DNA from: Actinomycetes bacterium | GTDB lineage: Bacteria > Actinomycetota > Actinomycetes > Mycobacteriales > Micromonosporaceae | Reading direction: 5' to 3' | DNA: 7,956 bases | NCBI GenBank assembly: GCA_021793335.1 | Contig: JAJYSW010000150.1 | Location: forward strand, 1 to 7,956 | Shown here: one piece after another, positions 6,455 through 7,956 of the stretch | Numbering within the stretch: position 1 is the first letter of the stretch | Layout of the letters: the number at the start of each line of letters is the position of its first letter | Position numbers and translations under genes: made by a program | Notes under the pieces: generated by a model | Database searches by the model: none | Told to the model about the DNA's origin: nothing | Seen by the model: only the letters and a program-made list of their open reading frames with translations

Positions 6455-6493
6455 GCGGCGCGGGGTAGTCGCACTGCGTATATTCCGCGCCGC
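6455..6493 (+). terminator. Inverted repeat after mdh, candidate terminator
   Basis: Bases 6455-6463 and 6485-6493 are perfect 9-bp G/C inverted repeats around a 21-base loop, 39 bases after the mdh stop. No T-tract follows. The loop holds TATATT (6479-6484), a good -10 look-alike without a convincing -35, so the element may belong to control of the next gene instead. Confidence 0.35.
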
Positions 6494-6530
6494 GGGACGG
6501 TCTCGGATCGGCGGCGATTTCGGTGCTCGC

Positions 6531-6546
6531 TAGGCTTATCGGCGTG
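6531..6546 (+). promoter_or_regulatory. -10 element for a leaderless PAP2 transcript
   Basis: TAGGCT (6531-6536) has the TAnnnT form and lies 7 bases before GTG 6544, so transcription would begin at the start codon. No ribosome binding site precedes this GTG. The -35 (about 6508-6513) is weak. Confidence 0.45.
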
Positions 6547-7290
6547 ACCGTCGCAGCCCAACGCCATACTGGAGCCTTCCCGGGCACATGGACGCCGTTC
6601 ATCATCGGCCGCCCGCGCTCATGGGGCCCTGATATCGCCTTGGCGGCGGCGTTCCTCATCCTCTCGGCGTTCCTGGCGTGGCCCTCGGCCCTCGTGGAAC
6701 TCGACGTGGCCCTGCGTGACCTCTCCGACGCCAACCGGCCCGGGTGGGCCGAGCTCATCGCCGATAAGACCAATAGGCTCGGACAGGGCGGCCTGCTCGG
6801 CGGCGTCGCCCTCGGGATCAGCACGGTCCTGTCCTATCGGCTGCGCACCGTCAGGCCCATGATCGCGTTCCTGGTCGTCTACGGCATGACCGGTTCAGTC
6901 CTGGTCGTCAAATACCTGCTGACCCGCCTCTACCCGCACGGACCCGGCGACGATTCGCCCCCGTACGCCACCGTCGAGCAGGCGACCCTGTTCACCACCC
7001 TGGAACCGGCCGCGGCCTACCCGTCGGGGCACGTGCTCAACACGATCGTCTGGTACGGCTTCCTCGTGTTCCTCCTCGGCGCCCGCCTCACCGTCCGGCA
7101 GCGGCGCCTGCTGCTGCTGGCCCCGCCGCTGATCGTGACGTTCTCGACCACCTACCTGGGCTACCACTGGCTGAGCGACGCCCTCGGGGGAATCCTCATC
7201 GGACTCCTGATCCTCCGCATCGTCAAACGCATCCGATGGGAGACAGTCGAATTGCCGACACTGCTCGAACCTGAGAAGCGATACCTGTAG
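6544..7290 (+). CDS. PAP2-superfamily membrane protein, atypical phosphatase motifs
   Basis: A 248-residue integral membrane protein with about six helices, of the PAP2 (type 2 phosphatidate phosphatase) superfamily, whose members remove phosphate from lipid or prenyl phosphates at the outer membrane face. The motif order is clear but altered. Motif 1 (K-x6-R-P) reads KYLLTRLYP: Lys123 is kept, the Arg position is Tyr130, and another Arg sits at 128. Motif 2 PSGH is intact (160-163, His163 acid/base). Motif 3 (S-R-x5-H-x3-D) reads STTYLGYHWLSD: the Arg is Thr202, while nucleophile His208 and Asp212 remain. From memory, an actinobacterial subgroup with TTTYLG...HW exists, so this may be typical of it. 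GTG 6544 is preferred over GTG 6523 (7 residues longer) because neither has a ribosome binding site and 6544 fits a leaderless start. Phosphatase activity is not assured. Confidence 0.82.
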   Translation: MTVAAQRHTGAFPGTWTPFIIGRPRSWGPDIALAAAFLILSAFLAWPSALVELDVALRDLSDANRPGWAELIADKTNRLGQGGLLGGVALGISTVLSYRLRTVRPMIAFLVVYGMTGSVLVVKYLLTRLYPHGPGDDSPPYATVEQATLFTTLEPAAAYPSGHVLNTIVWYGFLVFLLGARLTVRQRRLLLLAPPLIVTFSTTYLGYHWLSDALGGILIGLLILRIVKRIRWETVELPTLLEPEKRYL

Positions 7291-7309
7291 ACGGTACCTT
7301 TAGGGCATG
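7271..7309 (+). promoter_or_regulatory. Promoter for a leaderless permease transcript
   Basis: CTGAGA (7271-7276, four matches to TTGACA), an 18-base spacer, then TACCTT (7295-7300) and 6 bases to ATG 7307. Transcription would start at or next to the ATG. The AGGG at 7302-7305 is only one base from the ATG, too close to act as a ribosome binding site. The -35 overlaps the end of the PAP2 gene. Confidence 0.5.
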
Positions 7310-7956
7310 CCCGCTCAGCCGCCCCTGGACCGGCCCTCCCCGCCCCTGAGACGACATCTCGGACTGCCCTCGGCGATCGCCATCGGACTCGCCTCGACGC
7401 TCGGCGCAGGCGTCTTCGTCGTATGGGGGCCGGCCGCCGAGGCCGCCGGCTCGGGGGCCGCGCTCCTGGCGGCCCTGGCCGCCGCCGGACTCGTCGCCTA
7501 CTGCAACGCCGACTCCTCGGCGCGCCTGGCCGTTCGCCACCCGCGGGCCGGAGGCGCCTACGTCTACGGCACCGAACGCCTCCACCCGGCGGCCGGATTC
7601 GCCGCCGGATGGGGCTTCCTGGTCGGCAAGACCGCCTCGGCCGCCGCCATGGCCCTGACCTTCGGCCACTACCTGCTGCCCGGCCACTACCGGGCCCTGG
7701 CCGTCGCCGTCGTCATCGCGCTGTGCGCGGTGAACCTCCTGGGCGTCAAACGGACCGCCGTCGCCGCGGCGATCTTCGCGAGCGTCACCGTCGGCGTGCT
7801 GGCCGCAGTGGTCATCGCCGGGCTCGCCGGACCCGGCGCGGGCCAGGGCCTCGACCGGGGCCAGCCGTGGGGCGTGCTGACCGCCGCCGGGTTCCTCTTC
7901 TTCGCCTTCGCCGGGTACGCCCGCATCGCCACGCTCGGCGAGGAGGTGAAACGGCC
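7307..7956 (+). CDS. APC-superfamily amino acid permease, 5' part (cut by window edge)
   Basis: The frame is open from ATG 7307 to the edge, giving the first 216 residues of a membrane transporter of the amino acid-polyamine-organocation superfamily, whose full length is usually 400-500. After a short Pro-rich cytoplasmic N-terminus, the first helix contains GLASTLGAGVFVVWG (27-41), the broken-helix substrate site of APC carriers. PRAGGAYVYG after helix 2 is a typical family signature, followed by AGWGFLVGKTASAAAMAL. FFAFAGYARIATLGEEVK near the edge is the helix 6 region that also lines the substrate path. Helices 1-6 are present. Amino acid uptake by proton symport is the family expectation; the substrate cannot be told. 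It begins 16 bases after the PAP2 stop but has its own promoter-like sequence. Confidence 0.9.
   Translation, partial: MPAQPPLDRPSPPLRRHLGLPSAIAIGLASTLGAGVFVVWGPAAEAAGSGAALLAALAAAGLVAYCNADSSARLAVRHPRAGGAYVYGTERLHPAAGFAAGWGFLVGKTASAAAMALTFGHYLLPGHYRALAVAVVIALCAVNLLGVKRTAVAAAIFASVTVGVLAAVVIAGLAGPGAGQGLDRGQPWGVLTAAGFLFFAFAGYARIATLGEEVKR

Noticed and set aside
1..7956. tRNA/rRNA genes, CRISPR arrays, insertion sequences, toxin or defence genes
   Set aside because: Looked for cloverleaf-like segments, regularly spaced repeats, terminal inverted repeats and transposase motifs; none were seen.

Overview
The window is about 70 % GC, with G/C-biased third codon positions, GTG starts and purine-rich ribosome binding sites. 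This points to a high-GC actinomycete (Actinomycetota). The ergothioneine genes and the lactate-dehydrogenase-like malate dehydrogenase fit that, and I would guess Glycomycetales or Micromonosporales, but that rank is inference only.

Left part (about 307-5262, minus strand): four genes read leftward as a probable operon. The order of transcription is a TauE/SafE-type membrane permease (4357-5262), a FAD/NAD(P) disulfide oxidoreductase of unknown substrate (2928-4280), egtA (glutamate-cysteine ligase, 1611-2870) and egtB (iron-dependent sulfoxide synthase, 307-1614). egtA and egtB overlap by 4 bases (ATGA); the other gaps are 57 and 76 bases. The theme is sulfur and redox: sulfur-anion export, a thiol-type flavoenzyme, and two steps of the gamma-glutamylcysteine route to ergothioneine. 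egtC, egtD and egtE are not in the window. Bases 1-306 carry no convincing gene but hold a strong GC-rich hairpin that may close the operon.

Central divergent region (5263-5464): a good TTGACA-type promoter for the leftward operon has an inverted repeat filling its spacer, which is a likely operator. Facing right are a short inverted repeat and a perfect 14-bp palindrome upstream of mdh.

Right part (5465-7956, plus strand): mdh (NAD-dependent malate dehydrogenase, TCA cycle), then a PAP2-superfamily membrane protein with an atypical phosphatase signature, then the 5' part of an APC-superfamily amino acid permease that runs off the right edge. The last two genes each start 6-7 bases after a TAnnnT -10 element and look like leaderless transcripts.

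Most of the window is ordinary housekeeping. The parts most worth a second look are the permease-flavoenzyme-egtAB operon, its promoter operator, and the two enzymes with substituted catalytic positions.
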